In this document: one piece after another, positions 36,482-47,500 of the stretch | Position numbering within the stretch: the first letter of the stretch is position 1 | Layout: the number at the start of each line of letters is the position of its first letter | Source of the DNA: Tritrichomonas musculus | Lineage: Eukaryota > Parabasalia > Tritrichomonadida > Tritrichomonadidae | Assembly (NCBI GenBank): GCA_039105265.1 | Contig: JAPFFF010000009.1 | Location: forward strand, 2,852,001-2,916,000 | Direction of reading: 5' to 3' | Length of the DNA: 64,000 nt | Position numbers and translations under genes: made by a program | The notes under the pieces: model-generated | What the model saw: the letters and a program-made list of their open reading frames with translations, nothing else | The model's database searches: none | Told to the model about the DNA's origin: nothing

Positions 36482-39217
36482 ATGTTTTTAAAGATCTTCT
36501 TTTATATCTTTTTAGCATCTTCAGCAGATCACTCAAAATATAGAACATGTGAACAGTCGAAGTTTTGTTCTCGTGACCGTTTTGTCTCACAACAAAATTG
36601 GAAGTTAGTTCCTAGTTCAATCAAGGTTAAGAAAAATAATTTTGAAGCACATATTGATGATCAACTTTATAATACAAAACTTAGTCTAAAGATTCATTTT
36701 TTGGAATGTGGTTCAGCAAGGATCCGAATTGAGCCTTCATCAAAAGAAAGTTTCCCAAGATATGATGCAAGTGAAGATCCGGCTATTGTTTCACTAGCAG
36801 AAGTTGCATCACTTGTTGAAATTGACCATCAAAAAGCTAAAGATAAATCTGTATTAAAGCCTACTGTCGATCCCAATCAAGTTTTAGAAATTCAATATGA
36901 TCCATTTGTCATTACAGTTTTTGAAAAGGATGGTAAAAAGCGTAGATTAACTCTCAACGCTGATAATACAGCTGTTTTTGAAACAGGGCGTGACAAAGAG
37001 AAAAATCCTGAATTATTTGAGTCGAGTAATTGGGGTGGACACAATGACCAATTCAAAAATGGTCCAACTTCTGTTGCACTTGATATTGACTTTAACTCTC
37101 CTAACGTCAGACTTTCAGGTCTACCATCGCATACCCTTCCATTATCACTCCAAAACACAGTTAATGTTACAGACCCAATTCGTCTTTTTAATACTGATAT
37201 CAATACTTTTGAAGTAAATTCTGTCATGTCAATGTATGGCGCTATTCCATTCGTATTCTCGCATTCATCAGACGGTAATTTTGATGGTATTTTTTGGAAT
37301 AATCCAAGTGAAACATGGGCCGATGTATCTAACATTGCTGAATCAGAAAATAGTAAAAGACTGCGATTGATGTCAGAAGGTGGATTCATTGATCTTTATG
37401 TCACAGCTGGATCACAAAATCCAACGCAAATTTCTGAAGCTTTCACCAGAATAACAGGTAAACCGCAATTAATACCATATTTTGGTCTTGGCTTTCATCA
37501 ATGCCGCTGGGGTTATTTGACAGATAAAGAAGTTTTAGAAGTTGATAAAAATCTCGATGATGCTATTACTCCACACGACGTACTTTGGCTCGATCTAGAT
37601 CATACTGATAATCGAAAATATTTCACATTTCATCCTTCTAATTTCAAAGATCCACTAAAGCTACTTGCAGAGTTAGATAAAAATAAACGTCAATTGGTTG
37701 TTTTAAATGATCCTCACCTCCGTGCAGAAGATAGTTATAAAGTATATAGTGAAGCTAAATCTAAAAAGCTTCTCATTAAAAATTCTGATGGAAATGGAGA
37801 ATTTGTTGGTAACTGTTGGCCAGGAAGAAGTGTTTGGCCTGATTTTATGATTCCAGAGGCACGTGAATGGTGGGCATCTAATTTTCATTACAGCAAGTTT
37901 ACTGCAAGTCGTCCTAACCTTTTCATTTGGAACGATATGAACGAAATTGCTGTTTTTGATTCATGCGACTTAACAGCTCCTCGTGACCTCGTTCACCATA
38001 ATAATATTGAAGAAAGAGAAGTTCACAACGTCTATGGACTTTTAATGGTTTCGGCTACATTTGACGGTCTTCTTAAACGAAATAAAGATATGAATCAGAG
38101 ACCTTTCATTTTAACGCGCTCATTTTATGCAGGAACTCAGAAATATGCATTAATGTGGACAGGAGATAATACAGGAGATTGGTTGCATTTACGAAATTCA
38201 TTGCAAATGGTTCTTTGCGATGGATTATGTGGAATGGTATATACAGGTGCTGATGTTGGTGGTTTCTTTAACTCACCTGATCAAAATCTTCTTTCAAGAT
38301 GGTATCAAGTTGGTGCATGGACATATCCATTTTTCCGCGTTCATTGCCATCATCTCAGTAATAGACGTGAAATTAATACATTAAACGGTGATTTCTTCAA
38401 TGCAGCCCATGATGCAATTTTAGAAAGGTATCAACTACTTCCATTTTGGTACACACTATCTCGACATTCAAATCTTACAGGTGTTCCTATAGTTCGTCCA
38501 GTATGGTGGCATTTCAGTGATGAGAGCTTTATCGATACAGACGATGTTATACTTATTGGAGATTCTTTATTTGTAACTCCATTCCTCGATGAAGAAGGAA
38601 AAGATATGAAGATTAATTTGCCACTAGCTTTAAGAGGAAAAGCTGCATCAGAAAAAATTAGATGGTTTGATTTTAGATCTTTGAAAGAAATTAATTCAGC
38701 TGAAACAGTTGCTCATTTCAATGGTGGAAGAACTCCAGTTTTCATCCGTGGTGGCTCCATCGTTCCCTCCAAATCAAGAATAAGAAAATCTTCTACTCTA
38801 ATGTTTTGGGATCCATTTAAATTGACTATTGCTCTTGATAGCAATGAAAAAGCAGAAGGTGAACTTTATGTTGACGATGGTGAATCCTTTGACTTTGCCA
38901 GAACTAATGGTTATGTCCACAAAAGAATTACATTCCAAATCTCAACAGATTCAAATGAACAAAAAATTGGAAAACTTTCTGCAACAGATATGCAAGCCCA
39001 GACAGAAGGTTCAGCATTTGCAAAGGACTATGATGTTGTTATTGAGCAAGTGAAGATAGCTGGATTGAAAAAGCAGCCAAAATCAATTTTCATTCCAAAA
39101 TCCGAAGGTGAAAATTATGAGCTTTCATTTGATTATGATTCTGAAAGTGGTATTCTCACTGTTCATCGTACACAACTTCCTGTCAGGGATAATTTCGAGA
39201 TTCAATTTATTTTCTAA
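36482..39217 (+). CDS. GANAB: Glucosidase II alpha subunit (GH31)
   Basis: A 911-residue GH31 enzyme. A signal peptide is followed by the glucosidase II hallmark segment FKTCEQSxFC, here YRTCEQSKFCSRDRF. The catalytic barrel carries WNDMNE with nucleophile Asp485 and the acid/base block TGDNTGDW with Asp562, plus GFHQCRWGY, DLDHTD and ADVGGFF, all conserved. A distal beta-sandwich domain completes the family length. In the ER, glucosidase II trims the inner glucoses from N-glycans and works with UGGT and calnexin/calreticulin in folding control. Trichomonads are reported to assemble Man5GlcNAc2 lipid-linked glycan without Alg-type glucosylation, so its substrate would be glucose added back by UGGT. 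No HDEL-type signal is present, as expected for a subunit held by its beta partner. Confidence 0.95.
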   Translation: MFLKIFFYIFLASSADHSKYRTCEQSKFCSRDRFVSQQNWKLVPSSIKVKKNNFEAHIDDQLYNTKLSLKIHFLECGSARIRIEPSSKESFPRYDASEDPAIVSLAEVASLVEIDHQKAKDKSVLKPTVDPNQVLEIQYDPFVITVFEKDGKKRRLTLNADNTAVFETGRDKEKNPELFESSNWGGHNDQFKNGPTSVALDIDFNSPNVRLSGLPSHTLPLSLQNTVNVTDPIRLFNTDINTFEVNSVMSMYGAIPFVFSHSSDGNFDGIFWNNPSETWADVSNIAESENSKRLRLMSEGGFIDLYVTAGSQNPTQISEAFTRITGKPQLIPYFGLGFHQCRWGYLTDKEVLEVDKNLDDAITPHDVLWLDLDHTDNRKYFTFHPSNFKDPLKLLAELDKNKRQLVVLNDPHLRAEDSYKVYSEAKSKKLLIKNSDGNGEFVGNCWPGRSVWPDFMIPEAREWWASNFHYSKFTASRPNLFIWNDMNEIAVFDSCDLTAPRDLVHHNNIEEREVHNVYGLLMVSATFDGLLKRNKDMNQRPFILTRSFYAGTQKYALMWTGDNTGDWLHLRNSLQMVLCDGLCGMVYTGADVGGFFNSPDQNLLSRWYQVGAWTYPFFRVHCHHLSNRREINTLNGDFFNAAHDAILERYQLLPFWYTLSRHSNLTGVPIVRPVWWHFSDESFIDTDDVILIGDSLFVTPFLDEEGKDMKINLPLALRGKAASEKIRWFDFRSLKEINSAETVAHFNGGRTPVFIRGGSIVPSKSRIRKSSTLMFWDPFKLTIALDSNEKAEGELYVDDGESFDFARTNGYVHKRITFQISTDSNEQKIGKLSATDMQAQTEGSAFAKDYDVVIEQVKIAGLKKQPKSIFIPKSEGENYELSFDYDSESGILTVHRTQLPVRDNFEIQFIF

Positions 39218-39704
39218 TTTACATATATATATTTTATTTTTCCTTTGTTATGTTATTTCAAAATGCATCATTTTATTAATCTGCATTTTTACTATTGTTA
39301 TTAATTTTTTCCTTATTAATAATGATAGACTAATAAACATTTCTTACTTAATTAAATAATTGATATTTATTTTAGTTGTATCAGCAAACATAAGTTTAAC
39401 TTTAATATGGCCATCTTTTTATCGATATCATTATTCGATATTCAGAATATTAATGATCATTGAGACTTATCAACCGATGTGAAAAAAAGATGGTTCCATT
39501 TAAGTTAAACTTATATTTTTTAAAAAATAGATTGCATTTTCACATCTTCACAAAATTATATACAAATCCTATCAAAATAGGGAAGCTTGATGATCTTTAT
39601 AGGGGGGCCAATTGTTACTAAAATCAATTAATGAAAATCAAAAGTGCATATTAAAAAGCAAGAATTTGGTTTTATTAATGAAAAAATGAATTTTTCAAAC
39701 CTAT
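39218..39704. other. Convergent intergenic region holding an inverted repeat
   Basis: About 490 bp between the convergent glucosidase II and RRM-protein genes. An imperfect inverted repeat near 39389-39513 is listed separately. A short GC tract (GGGGGGCC) lies near 39602. No gene is seen. Confidence 0.6.
39389..39513. repeat. Imperfect terminal inverted repeat, possible MITE
   Basis: Arms of about 30 bp face each other. The left begins ATAAGTTTAACT and runs into a TATGGCCATCTTTTT segment; the right reads AAAAAAAGATGGTTCCAT and ends AGTTAAACTTAT. The outer 12 bp are perfect reverse complements, with a few mismatches and a small indel inside. About 60 bp of AT-rich spacer separates the arms. 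This is the layout of a small non-autonomous DNA transposon, or of a strong hairpin. No clear target-site duplication is visible. Confidence 0.5.
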
Positions 39705-40322
39705 TTAATTGCCTGAAGGTTGAGCGTTGTTGTTGCTGTTATTATTATTTCTTGGGGCTCTCCTTCTTCTGTAGTTGTTACGGCCTCCCCTCCTTCTGAA
39801 GCCACCACGTTGGTTTCTTTGTGGTGGGCGAGCAAGCTTGATTGGGATTTCAGATCCCTTAATGTTGACATTCTTTTTCTCGCTAGCAGCCTTCTGAATT
39901 TCTTCAGTTTCGAATTTAACAAAAGCAAATGGTAAGTTGCGTGGTGGTGGAAGGCGAACATCAACTATGTTGAAGCCTTGGAAAGCGGCTTTGATGTCAT
40001 CAGCTGTTGTACCAGCTGGAAGGTTTCCAAGAAAAACTGTATCCTTTGGATGATAAACTTTTGGTCTTGCTGGATCAATTCTGATGGTTCTGTTATCAAG
40101 TTGAAGTGGTTCTTTATTGTTAATAGCATTTTGGCATGATTGTTGGTTAGCGAAATCAACAAAGCCGAAACCTCTTGAAACACGTTCTCTACGGAAAAAG
40201 GCTGTGATGACACGTGCGTTTGAAACTTCTCCAAATCTTTGGAAAAATTGCTTTAAGCCTTCTTCAGTTGTAGAGTAGTTAAGATTTCCTACGTAAATTG
40301 TGTTGCTGGTTTCTTGGCTCAT
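39705..40322 (-). CDS. RNA-binding protein with two RRMs and an Arg/Asn-rich tail
   Basis: A 205-residue protein. RRM1 (about 8-82) has RNP2 IYVGNL and RNP1 RGFGFVDF. RRM2 (about 92-166) has RNP2 VFLGNL and a weaker RNP1 LPFAFVKF. The tail is basic, with RGGFRRRGGRNNYRRRR-type clusters and then an Asn run. Such small two-RRM, RGG-tailed proteins are common in mRNA processing, export and translation. The base composition is richer in G+C than most neighbours and codon choice looks biased, which suggests high expression. The start ATG lies immediately before the first conserved strand. I cannot tell nuclear from cytoplasmic function. Confidence 0.9.
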   Translation of the reverse strand: MSQETSNTIYVGNLNYSTTEEGLKQFFQRFGEVSNARVITAFFRRERVSRGFGFVDFANQQSCQNAINNKEPLQLDNRTIRIDPARPKVYHPKDTVFLGNLPAGTTADDIKAAFQGFNIVDVRLPPPRNLPFAFVKFETEEIQKAASEKKNVNIKGSEIPIKLARPPQRNQRGGFRRRGGRNNYRRRRAPRNNNNSNNNAQPSGN

Positions 40323-41056
40323 CTGTAAAATAAAGAAATGGCCAGTAAAAACCGCGGGCTTCTCAATTTAATTTTGAGAAGAATTAAGACCAAAAATTGA
40401 ATGATAAATGTTGATCATGGCCAGACATTTTTTCCTGAAAAATTTGTTAATTTTATTTTAATTATTATAAAATATCTTTTTAAAAAGAAGTTTTTGTGTT
40501 AATGAGCAATCATCTGTTAAATGTTTCATGAAAAGTTTTTCACTCATGCTTTTATCTAAAACTTTTGAAATTAAACCGAAATATGACATTAAATTGAATT
40601 GAGTTTTTTTGTCATTTTCCAATCCTTTGCTAAAGATTGTAAAACTTTTGAAGCTTTTCAAAAATTTTCCAAGCATTTCATTGTTCAAAATAAAAACGAT
40701 ATAGGCGATTTATAAAAATACCGTTTATAATTTTTTCTATTTAAATAAACGGGAATGGATACAATATTTTATAAAGTTTTTGGTTTCAATTCAAAATTTG
40801 TTAAAGAATTTTAAAATCTTATTTTATATAATTCAAAAGAGCATTTTATATTCCATTAACTTCTTGGATTTTATAAGCAACTGTTATTTACTTCAAAAAA
40901 CGAAATTGTAAAAGGGTTTTTCGTAATATAATGTTTAAATAACATTTTAAATTTAAATATTATATATATTAATATAAAGGTTATAGCAATTGAATACGCA
41001 AATTATATATATCGCCTCATATATGGCAAATAATCTAAAAAACATATGTTATAAAT
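40323..41056. other. Intergenic region, one doubtful small frame
   Basis: About 730 bp of AT-rich sequence between two minus-strand genes. One 76-codon minus-strand frame inside it (40458-40688) is listed separately at low confidence. Nothing else is recognised. Confidence 0.5.
40458..40688 (-). CDS. Doubtful small hypothetical protein (76 aa)
   Basis: The frame encodes a Lys/Phe/Leu-rich peptide (MNNEMLGKFLKSFKSFTIFS at the start) with no recognised motif. It is longer than most chance frames in this region and has some amphipathic helix character. However, Lys and Phe richness is expected of AT-rich DNA, so it may not be real. Confidence 0.25.
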   Translation of the reverse strand: MNNEMLGKFLKSFKSFTIFSKGLENDKKTQFNLMSYFGLISKVLDKSMSEKLFMKHLTDDCSLTQKLLFKKIFYNN

Positions 41057-41938
41057 TCAAAACAATTCTATATCAGTTTCATCACACGACTCATCTGTAT
41101 CATATAGCAAAGATGGAAGGCTTAATACAAACTTTGAAAATTCTTTTCTATTTTTTTGTCCTCTAAAACTTGATCTTGATCTTCTATTCCCATAAACATC
41201 TAACGATATTAGTTTTTTCATTTCAGTTTTATCAAATTCATCATCTTCATCTCCTTCAGGATTTGAAAATTCTCCATCTTTATCATATGATGCTCTTTGA
41301 TTGTGTCTGTTATTTTTTGCAGGTGATTTCTTTTGTTTTTGCTTATTTCTCAATTTAACATCAGATGCTGCGATAATTTTTTTGAGAAGAATCTGGCTTT
41401 CTTCACTTGAAAGTTTGATAACAGGTATTATGCTGGGACGATTATCGTAATAATTTGAATTATTATTATTATTATCTTCGCTATTTGAATTATCGTGTTG
41501 TAATTGATCTGGCGAGTTTTTTTTGTTTTTTTGAGGTGAATTGAATTCGGGAACATCATCATATACTCTTTTAGGCCAAAAATCTGGAATAATTTGAATT
41601 GGATTGATCACTTGGTAATGTGATTTCATTGAACGTTCTTCTTCACTTATATGATCAATTTTTTGATCTGGTAATTCGTCTAAAATTGAAACAGATTGTG
41701 CTGGATGCCCATGGGTGGGATCTTGATCAAAATGTATTCGAAATTCAAGAATTTCTAGCAAATTATGCTTTTTCATTTGATCACTTAAATGAAATTTTGG
41801 TTCTGGCTCTTTTTTTTTACGTACTACCTTTTTAACTTTCTTATTGTGGGAATTTGATATTGGTGATGATTCAATGTCGCTAGAAGGATAAAAATTCCTT
41901 TTTTTTAAGGACTCTTTCTCTTTTTTTCTTGTTATCAT
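41057..41938 (-). CDS. Hypothetical basic, disordered protein
   Basis: A 293-residue protein that I do not recognise. It is highly charged, with Lys/Arg clusters (MITRKKEKESLKKR at the start; KVKKVVRKKKEPEPK near 35), an Asn-rich run in the middle, and Ser/Asp/Glu-rich stretches (NPEGDEDDEFDKTEMKK). Only the segments around residues 50-115 (EILEFRIHFDQDP, QVINPIQIIPDFWPKRVYD) look folded. Nuclear localisation is plausible from the basic clusters. It is divergent from the coiled-coil gene with 60 bp between starts. No enzymatic motif is visible. Confidence 0.65.
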   Translation of the reverse strand: MITRKKEKESLKKRNFYPSSDIESSPISNSHNKKVKKVVRKKKEPEPKFHLSDQMKKHNLLEILEFRIHFDQDPTHGHPAQSVSILDELPDQKIDHISEEERSMKSHYQVINPIQIIPDFWPKRVYDDVPEFNSPQKNKKNSPDQLQHDNSNSEDNNNNNSNYYDNRPSIIPVIKLSSEESQILLKKIIAASDVKLRNKQKQKKSPAKNNRHNQRASYDKDGEFSNPEGDEDDEFDKTEMKKLISLDVYGNRRSRSSFRGQKNRKEFSKFVLSLPSLLYDTDESCDETDIELF

Positions 41939-41998
41939 TTTTTAAACGAAAAAAAGTACCTAAAGAAATGTGATATAAAAACATTTATAAATTGTAAT

Positions 41999-42496
41999 AT
42001 GTCTGCAAATCAAGAAGCGGAGACAGTAGAAAAAAGTAAAAAAGATGAAAATGTAGAAGTGGAGAAAGTAGAAATGGAGAAATTAGATGATGGTTTAATT
42101 CTCGGACTCGTAATTAATCAAATGGAAGAAAATCTTGAAAATGAGATGTATAATTTCGAGAAGCAAAAAGAAGAGGCAAATGACGATTATAACCAAGTTC
42201 TTGAATCAGTTAGAAATCAAAAAGAAAATCTTAGGAACTTAGAAGCATTTCAACAGAAGCAACAAAGAGAAGTTGAAAGCCTTAAAAAAAATTATTCTCA
42301 ATACGCCAAAGAATTAAATGAAATTAAAAATTTTATAAATCAACGACCAACGCAATCGGATAAGAATAAATGGACATTTCAAACTCTAAGCGGAATTGCA
42401 GCTGATTTAATAAGCCAAATTGAAAACGAAAAAGAAAGGCAGCAAGAGCTTTATCGTCAAAATCTCCTATTAGATTTTCTCCAAAATGGGGATTAA
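41999..42496 (+). CDS. Small coiled-coil protein
   Basis: A 165-residue protein with a charged N-terminus (KSKKDENVEVEKVEMEKL), a long heptad-like coiled coil from about 45 to 115 (NQMEENLENEMYNFEKQKEE and onward), a short break (RPTQSDKNKWTFQTLSG) and a second helix to the end. The layout resembles kinetochore or Mis12/Nuf2-like or cytoskeletal linker subunits, but the similarity is of type only and I assign no family. It is divergent from the basic disordered protein gene with 60 bp between starts. Confidence 0.65.
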   Translation: MSANQEAETVEKSKKDENVEVEKVEMEKLDDGLILGLVINQMEENLENEMYNFEKQKEEANDDYNQVLESVRNQKENLRNLEAFQQKQQREVESLKKNYSQYAKELNEIKNFINQRPTQSDKNKWTFQTLSGIAADLISQIENEKERQQELYRQNLLLDFLQNGD

Positions 42497-42661
42497 CGAA
42501 ATTTACATTTGTTTTATATAATATTTTATTTGAAATTTGTAATTAAAATCAATTTTCCATATTACATTCTAATATTCTTTAGTAATTAAATATAGTATTT
42601 AATGTTTTATAAAAGTAATATTATTATAATATATATAGAACCAAAAATAATTAATAGCTTT

Positions 42662-44308
42662 TTAAATTGTATCTAGCCATGCTTTCTTCCATACTCTTAA
42701 ATTAAAGTTATGTTTGCCTAATTTTTCAGCAAATACTAAAGGTGCCCACATATTAAATCCAAAGATTGTAAAAGTTAAAGCAATTACAAATAAAAAGCCT
42801 TTTAAAGGTCTAGCAGCTATTACATCGATAGAAATTCCAAAACATGAAACGCCAAACATGAGAGGAATCAAATAATCACTTGAATTTAAATCAAAGTGAC
42901 ATTTGCTCAAGATTAAATAAGGTAAGAATGAAAAAATATATCCAAGATAAAATGTTGATGATCTAAAATATTTACGATTGCTTTTGGCAAGAATTACTAT
43001 GATTACACCAAAAAAGGCAAATATATACACGAATAAATTGCCAATAAAAACAACACGTTCGCATTCTTCTTTCTGATTGCATTTTATCCATAAATTATCG
43101 TCGAGTTTGCTAATAAAAATCCAGTTTGTTGGACTTAAAGTATGATTAGATTTTGTTTTTATGGTTTTTAGTTGTGTAAAATCTTTAGTTTTACTAAGAA
43201 CGCAGTTTGTTAAAATCAGGCGAAATGTCAAAAATAATGAATTTTGTTTTGATATACTTTGAAAATTACGAGATTTATAGTTAAAATGATGAATTGTTAA
43301 AATTAATTGAAGAAGGTAGAATAATATATGAATGACTATAACTGGAAAAGTAAAAAATGCATAGCGCTTTAAAACAGATTTCATAAATTGGTTTGAAAGT
43401 TTGCTATTGTTTTCGATAAACAAATATATGAATTCATGAAAGTAAACTATAAAAAGAAGAAAACAGGCTGAAGATTTGATAGAAACAGCGATACCAATTG
43501 ATATAGATGAAAATATCATGTTTTTGTTCCATAAATCATTATTCCGAAATAAGCTAAACCAATAGGTTAAAAAACATAAAGATAATGAAACAAAAAAGTG
43601 TAGAAAGCCGCTTGGATGAGAAAACTTTCCTTCACATAAAATCGATGTATCAAAAATTAATAATAATGAAGATAAAGAAGCACATATTCGGCTAAATGAT
43701 GCTAGTTTAATGGAAATATAGAGTAATGGTGGAACAAAGGAAGAAAAGAGTGATGATATTGCTCTCATGGTTATTTGGTTATCTTCGTTTAAAAAATTAA
43801 AAAATTGATTTTTTTGGTAATTATTTTGCAATGAACTCGAAAAATCATTAAAAAAAAATTCATCTTTACATTCATAATTATTATATGTGTTACATCCATC
43901 ATCATTGCGAGAAATTGCAGTTAAAAAAGAAAAAATAATATTCCCAAGTGGTTGTGAAAAAGAATTTTGTGAAAAGTTATTTTGATTATTCAAAAATTGG
44001 TTTGTAATTTCTATAGATACTATGTTATAAGGTTTATAAAATGCCCAAAAATGAACAACTATAGATATAAAAGAAATAATCAAAATACATATTGTATCAT
44101 AAAAGTTCAGGTTAACTGGAGATGGTTTATCACGGAATGTCGGAACTGCATGTTTTGCTAAATAATTTTCCAGTTTTTTTAAGCAATGTCCCATACAATT
44201 ATTAAATTGGGATACCAAGAAGCAAGTCTTTAGATAAAAGAATGATTGAATTTTTTGAAAAGATAATTGGTTGATTAGAATATGATCATATCCAAATAGA
44301 AAGTTCAA
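42662..44308 (-). CDS. Divergent PMT-like (GT39/GT-C) multi-spanning membrane protein
   Basis: A 548-residue protein with about 8-10 hydrophobic helices. Order and spacing resemble protein O-mannosyltransferases. An early lumenal loop reads PYNIVSIEITNQF where PMTs have a DE-containing FDExHFG block, then SQPLGNIIFSFL where PMTs have HPPLGKLL. There is a helix with ISIGIAVSIKSSACF where PMTs have GLAVSVKWVG, a FLPYLILSKCHF block, and a C-terminus WKKAWLD like the PMT LxWLxTW end. The MIR domain is missing or replaced by a short loop. The Asp of the DE pair is not conserved, so activity with dolichol-phosphate mannose is uncertain. The start is unclear; an ATG at 44194 would give 510 residues (MGHCLKKLENY) and a more usual short N-terminus. 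Family assignment is moderate. Confidence 0.6.
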   Translation of the reverse strand: MNFLFGYDHILINQLSFQKIQSFFYLKTCFLVSQFNNCMGHCLKKLENYLAKHAVPTFRDKPSPVNLNFYDTICILIISFISIVVHFWAFYKPYNIVSIEITNQFLNNQNNFSQNSFSQPLGNIIFSFLTAISRNDDGCNTYNNYECKDEFFFNDFSSSLQNNYQKNQFFNFLNEDNQITMRAISSLFSSFVPPLLYISIKLASFSRICASLSSLLLIFDTSILCEGKFSHPSGFLHFFVSLSLCFLTYWFSLFRNNDLWNKNMIFSSISIGIAVSIKSSACFLLFIVYFHEFIYLFIENNSKLSNQFMKSVLKRYAFFTFPVIVIHILFYLLQLILTIHHFNYKSRNFQSISKQNSLFLTFRLILTNCVLSKTKDFTQLKTIKTKSNHTLSPTNWIFISKLDDNLWIKCNQKEECERVVFIGNLFVYIFAFFGVIIVILAKSNRKYFRSSTFYLGYIFSFLPYLILSKCHFDLNSSDYLIPLMFGVSCFGISIDVIAARPLKGFLFVIALTFTIFGFNMWAPLVFAEKLGKHNFNLRVWKKAWLDTI

Positions 44309-44392
44309 TCAATGAGTCAAAAAAACATTATCAAGTCCTATCTTGTAATCTGGTGTTAAATGTAAATGTTGATAAATCTCAATGAAATTATG

Positions 44393-44413
44393 AATATATA
44401 TATATATATATAT
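44393..44413. repeat. TA microsatellite
   Basis: An alternating TA run of about 20 bp sits in the upstream region between the PMT-like and RhoGEF-Kelch genes. It has no evident function. Confidence 0.8.
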
Positions 44414-44518
44414 CATTAAATATTCAATTTCTCTTTTTATCCAATAGCATAAATAAAATCATGTATATAATTTAAAGAATTTGTGAAACGTTATTTATAA
44501 AATAAAAAAGAAATGTAA

Positions 44519-47500
44519 TTATTTAGCTAATTCAATAGCATCAAAAGTTGATCCGTCAACTGTTTTTGAAGTAAATGTAAATTTCTTTGTTTGTTCATTG
44601 TTTTTCATGAACGCATCAAATACGCATGTTGGTACGTTATATTTGAGTAAGAAAGCAACTTTATTAGCATATCCATCATTATTTTTAATTTCATTGCTTA
44701 AAACATTTTCTAATACACGAGCTTTCCTTTCAATTAATAATTTTCTGAAAAGAACAAGTAAGCCGATCAAAATGATACAAATCAAAGATCCGATCAAAGT
44801 GAATTTTGAGAGTCCACAAAGTGAAATAAATAAAACAGCAAGAGCGGGAAGAACAAACATTAAAATATTAATAAAAGTTGGTAATGAAAAATCATCTTTG
44901 GAAACTCTTAATAAACTTAATCTTTGTTTATGTGTTTTACGTGGTTTTTCTGCTTCATTTGCGGGTTTTTCAGCTACTTTTTCATTAACATTTGATTGAC
45001 TAACTTTGTTTTCATTGTTTTCTTTTTTAGGTTCATTTTCTGGTTCATATTCATATTCAATTTCATTATCTTGGTTATTTTGTATGTTCTTTTGTGATTC
45101 TAAAACATAGTTTATTTCTTCTTTATCTTCAGCAGCAATTGGTTTGCATATAACGCTGTTGGCTTTCTTCCTGGACATTGTTGCCATTGGAGTCAAGTCT
45201 TGTTCACTTGAACTCTTTTCAGTTTCTGGAATATGTAAAAGTTGTACTAAGTTAGTTGGATGATCTTTAACTTTTCCGCCAATGATGATCAAATCTCCTT
45301 CATGAGTGAGAGTAAGTGTGAATGAGGATAAAGATGGAGGAACATTGCCTGTTATTTTAATAGCTGTAACTGAAAATGTTTCAAGATTAACAAGATGTGC
45401 TGTAGATGTATCTTCATTTCCACCAATTGTGAACATGACTGGTCGATCTTCAAATACAATTGATTGATGAAAAGCACGAGGTGGAAGCTCATCACCTGTT
45501 AATTGTGGTCGAGCTTCCCATTCTAAGTTATTAAGATTTAATATATTAATATCTGAAAATGTGACTTTGTCATTTTTACCACCATAAATATACATTTTAT
45601 CATTATAAACAATAGATGTATGGCCACATCTTGCTTGTGGAAGATTTTGAAGGTCATTATGAACTACCCATCCATCACTTACTTTTGTTGTATCAAAAAT
45701 AGCAATGCTATTATAATATGAAGAAAGTGCTGTTGCTTTTCCACCAAAAACGACAAGTTTATCTTCCCATTTGCTCATTGATTGGTTGATTCTAGCTGCA
45801 AATCCTGTTTTAGCTATTAAGATTGATTTGCTATTTCGTTTATTGTTTTTATCTAATGGTGAATCAGTTGGGTTCCATTTCCAGGTTTCTTCTCTAAATC
45901 TTCCATTTGCTTCTCCTCCACAAATATATATTGATTCTTCTACAGTCGAAACTGAATGACCTTCAAGAACTGGTAATAATGCCTTTTGATAGTCAATTGC
46001 GCCATTACTTATATCAAATGCAACAACGTCTTTTGGAGCATGGTAGCCACCAAATGAGTAAATGATACTACCAATAGAAGAAGTTTTATGGCCTGATAAA
46101 ATAGGTGGTAGGTAGCTCATAGCTATATCTTTGAAGAAATAATCGGTTTCTTGAACTGGCAACTTCGATGAAATTAATTTAAGAATTTCATCTCGTGCCT
46201 GAGGAGATTCAAAGCGAATTGAGCAGAATTCCTGAAGAGAACTGCTTTTCTTTTTTGAAGGAATTTCAGTTGTGCAAAATGTAACAGAATCAAAAGTTGG
46301 AAGATTTCTGATATAAGAAACTTTGTTGATAGGCGAATAAAAAACAGCATAACGTTTATTGCTTTTCTTGATAATAACAATTAGATCATTGAACAGGTAA
46401 AATTTCGTTTTTGAATTTGATTCTGTATATTTTGGATAATGCAATAATTTTACTTTTCGTTTCTTCTCTAGATTTCGGCTTGCTTGGAGAATAGAAAGAT
46501 CGCTTGAATTGAGAGAAACTTGAATACGATATAATTCTTGCTGTCTTTTTGCGATATCTGATGATTTATCAATTTCACGTGTCACTTTTTCAATTTGATT
46601 ATAAGAAATTTCGAGAAGTTGACGATCGGGATGAAATGTAGGCGTGTATTTGAGTAATTCACGTAAGAATAAAATGTATCTTGGCATTCTTTGTACTGGT
46701 GTGATAAGATATGAAGCTAAATCGCGGCCACCTGTTTCTTTTGATAATTCCTCGATTTTTTCGGTAAATTTCTCTTTTTGTTCTTTTTCAGTTAAAATTT
46801 GAACAATGTTTTGATAATTGGAGATGTAAAGTTTAGATGATTTAAAGAAATGAGAAAACATTATAAAAACATCAGCAATATTGGCTGAAAATAATGTTCC
46901 ACGGGATTCAAGTTCAGAACGAAAAGTAATCTGATAGCTTATTATAATGTCGATATCTTTGAAAATTGATCTTGATTCGTTTTCGGTTAGAAACTTAAGT
47001 TCTTCGAGTCGAGGTTTCCAAAATCCTGATATTTTCTGTAAATCACTAATGTATGTGTTTTCTGTTGATATGATTTCAGCCAAGACATTTTGACGCATAT
47101 TAACAACTTTTTTGCCTGCATCAGTTAATTCACATTTCATTATTAATTGTGATTTCTTATTGATTATATAATTAAATATATCTGATCCTTTAAGATTTGC
47201 GCAATCTACATTATTTACAAAAAGTTTTGGAGATATTATTTCAAAAGTAAATACAGATTTAATTTGATCTATAAAATCATTTGAAGTTTTGGTTAAAAAA
47301 TTGTTATAATTAAAAGGAACATAAAAATTTGGGATTGCTTCTTTGCTAGTAGACTCAACTTGAACACATAAGTAGTATATACCTTCATCTTTCGGATCCA
47401 TTTGAACCAGGTAAGTTGTTGGATGATCATATTTGATATATTTTTTGCTATTTATGAGTTCTGGAAATAAACTTAGTGGATTTTCTTCTTTCTTAAAATT

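Noticed and set aside
39701-39964. Alternative frames within the RRM gene
   Set aside because: They lie inside a clear two-RRM gene and have no independent support.
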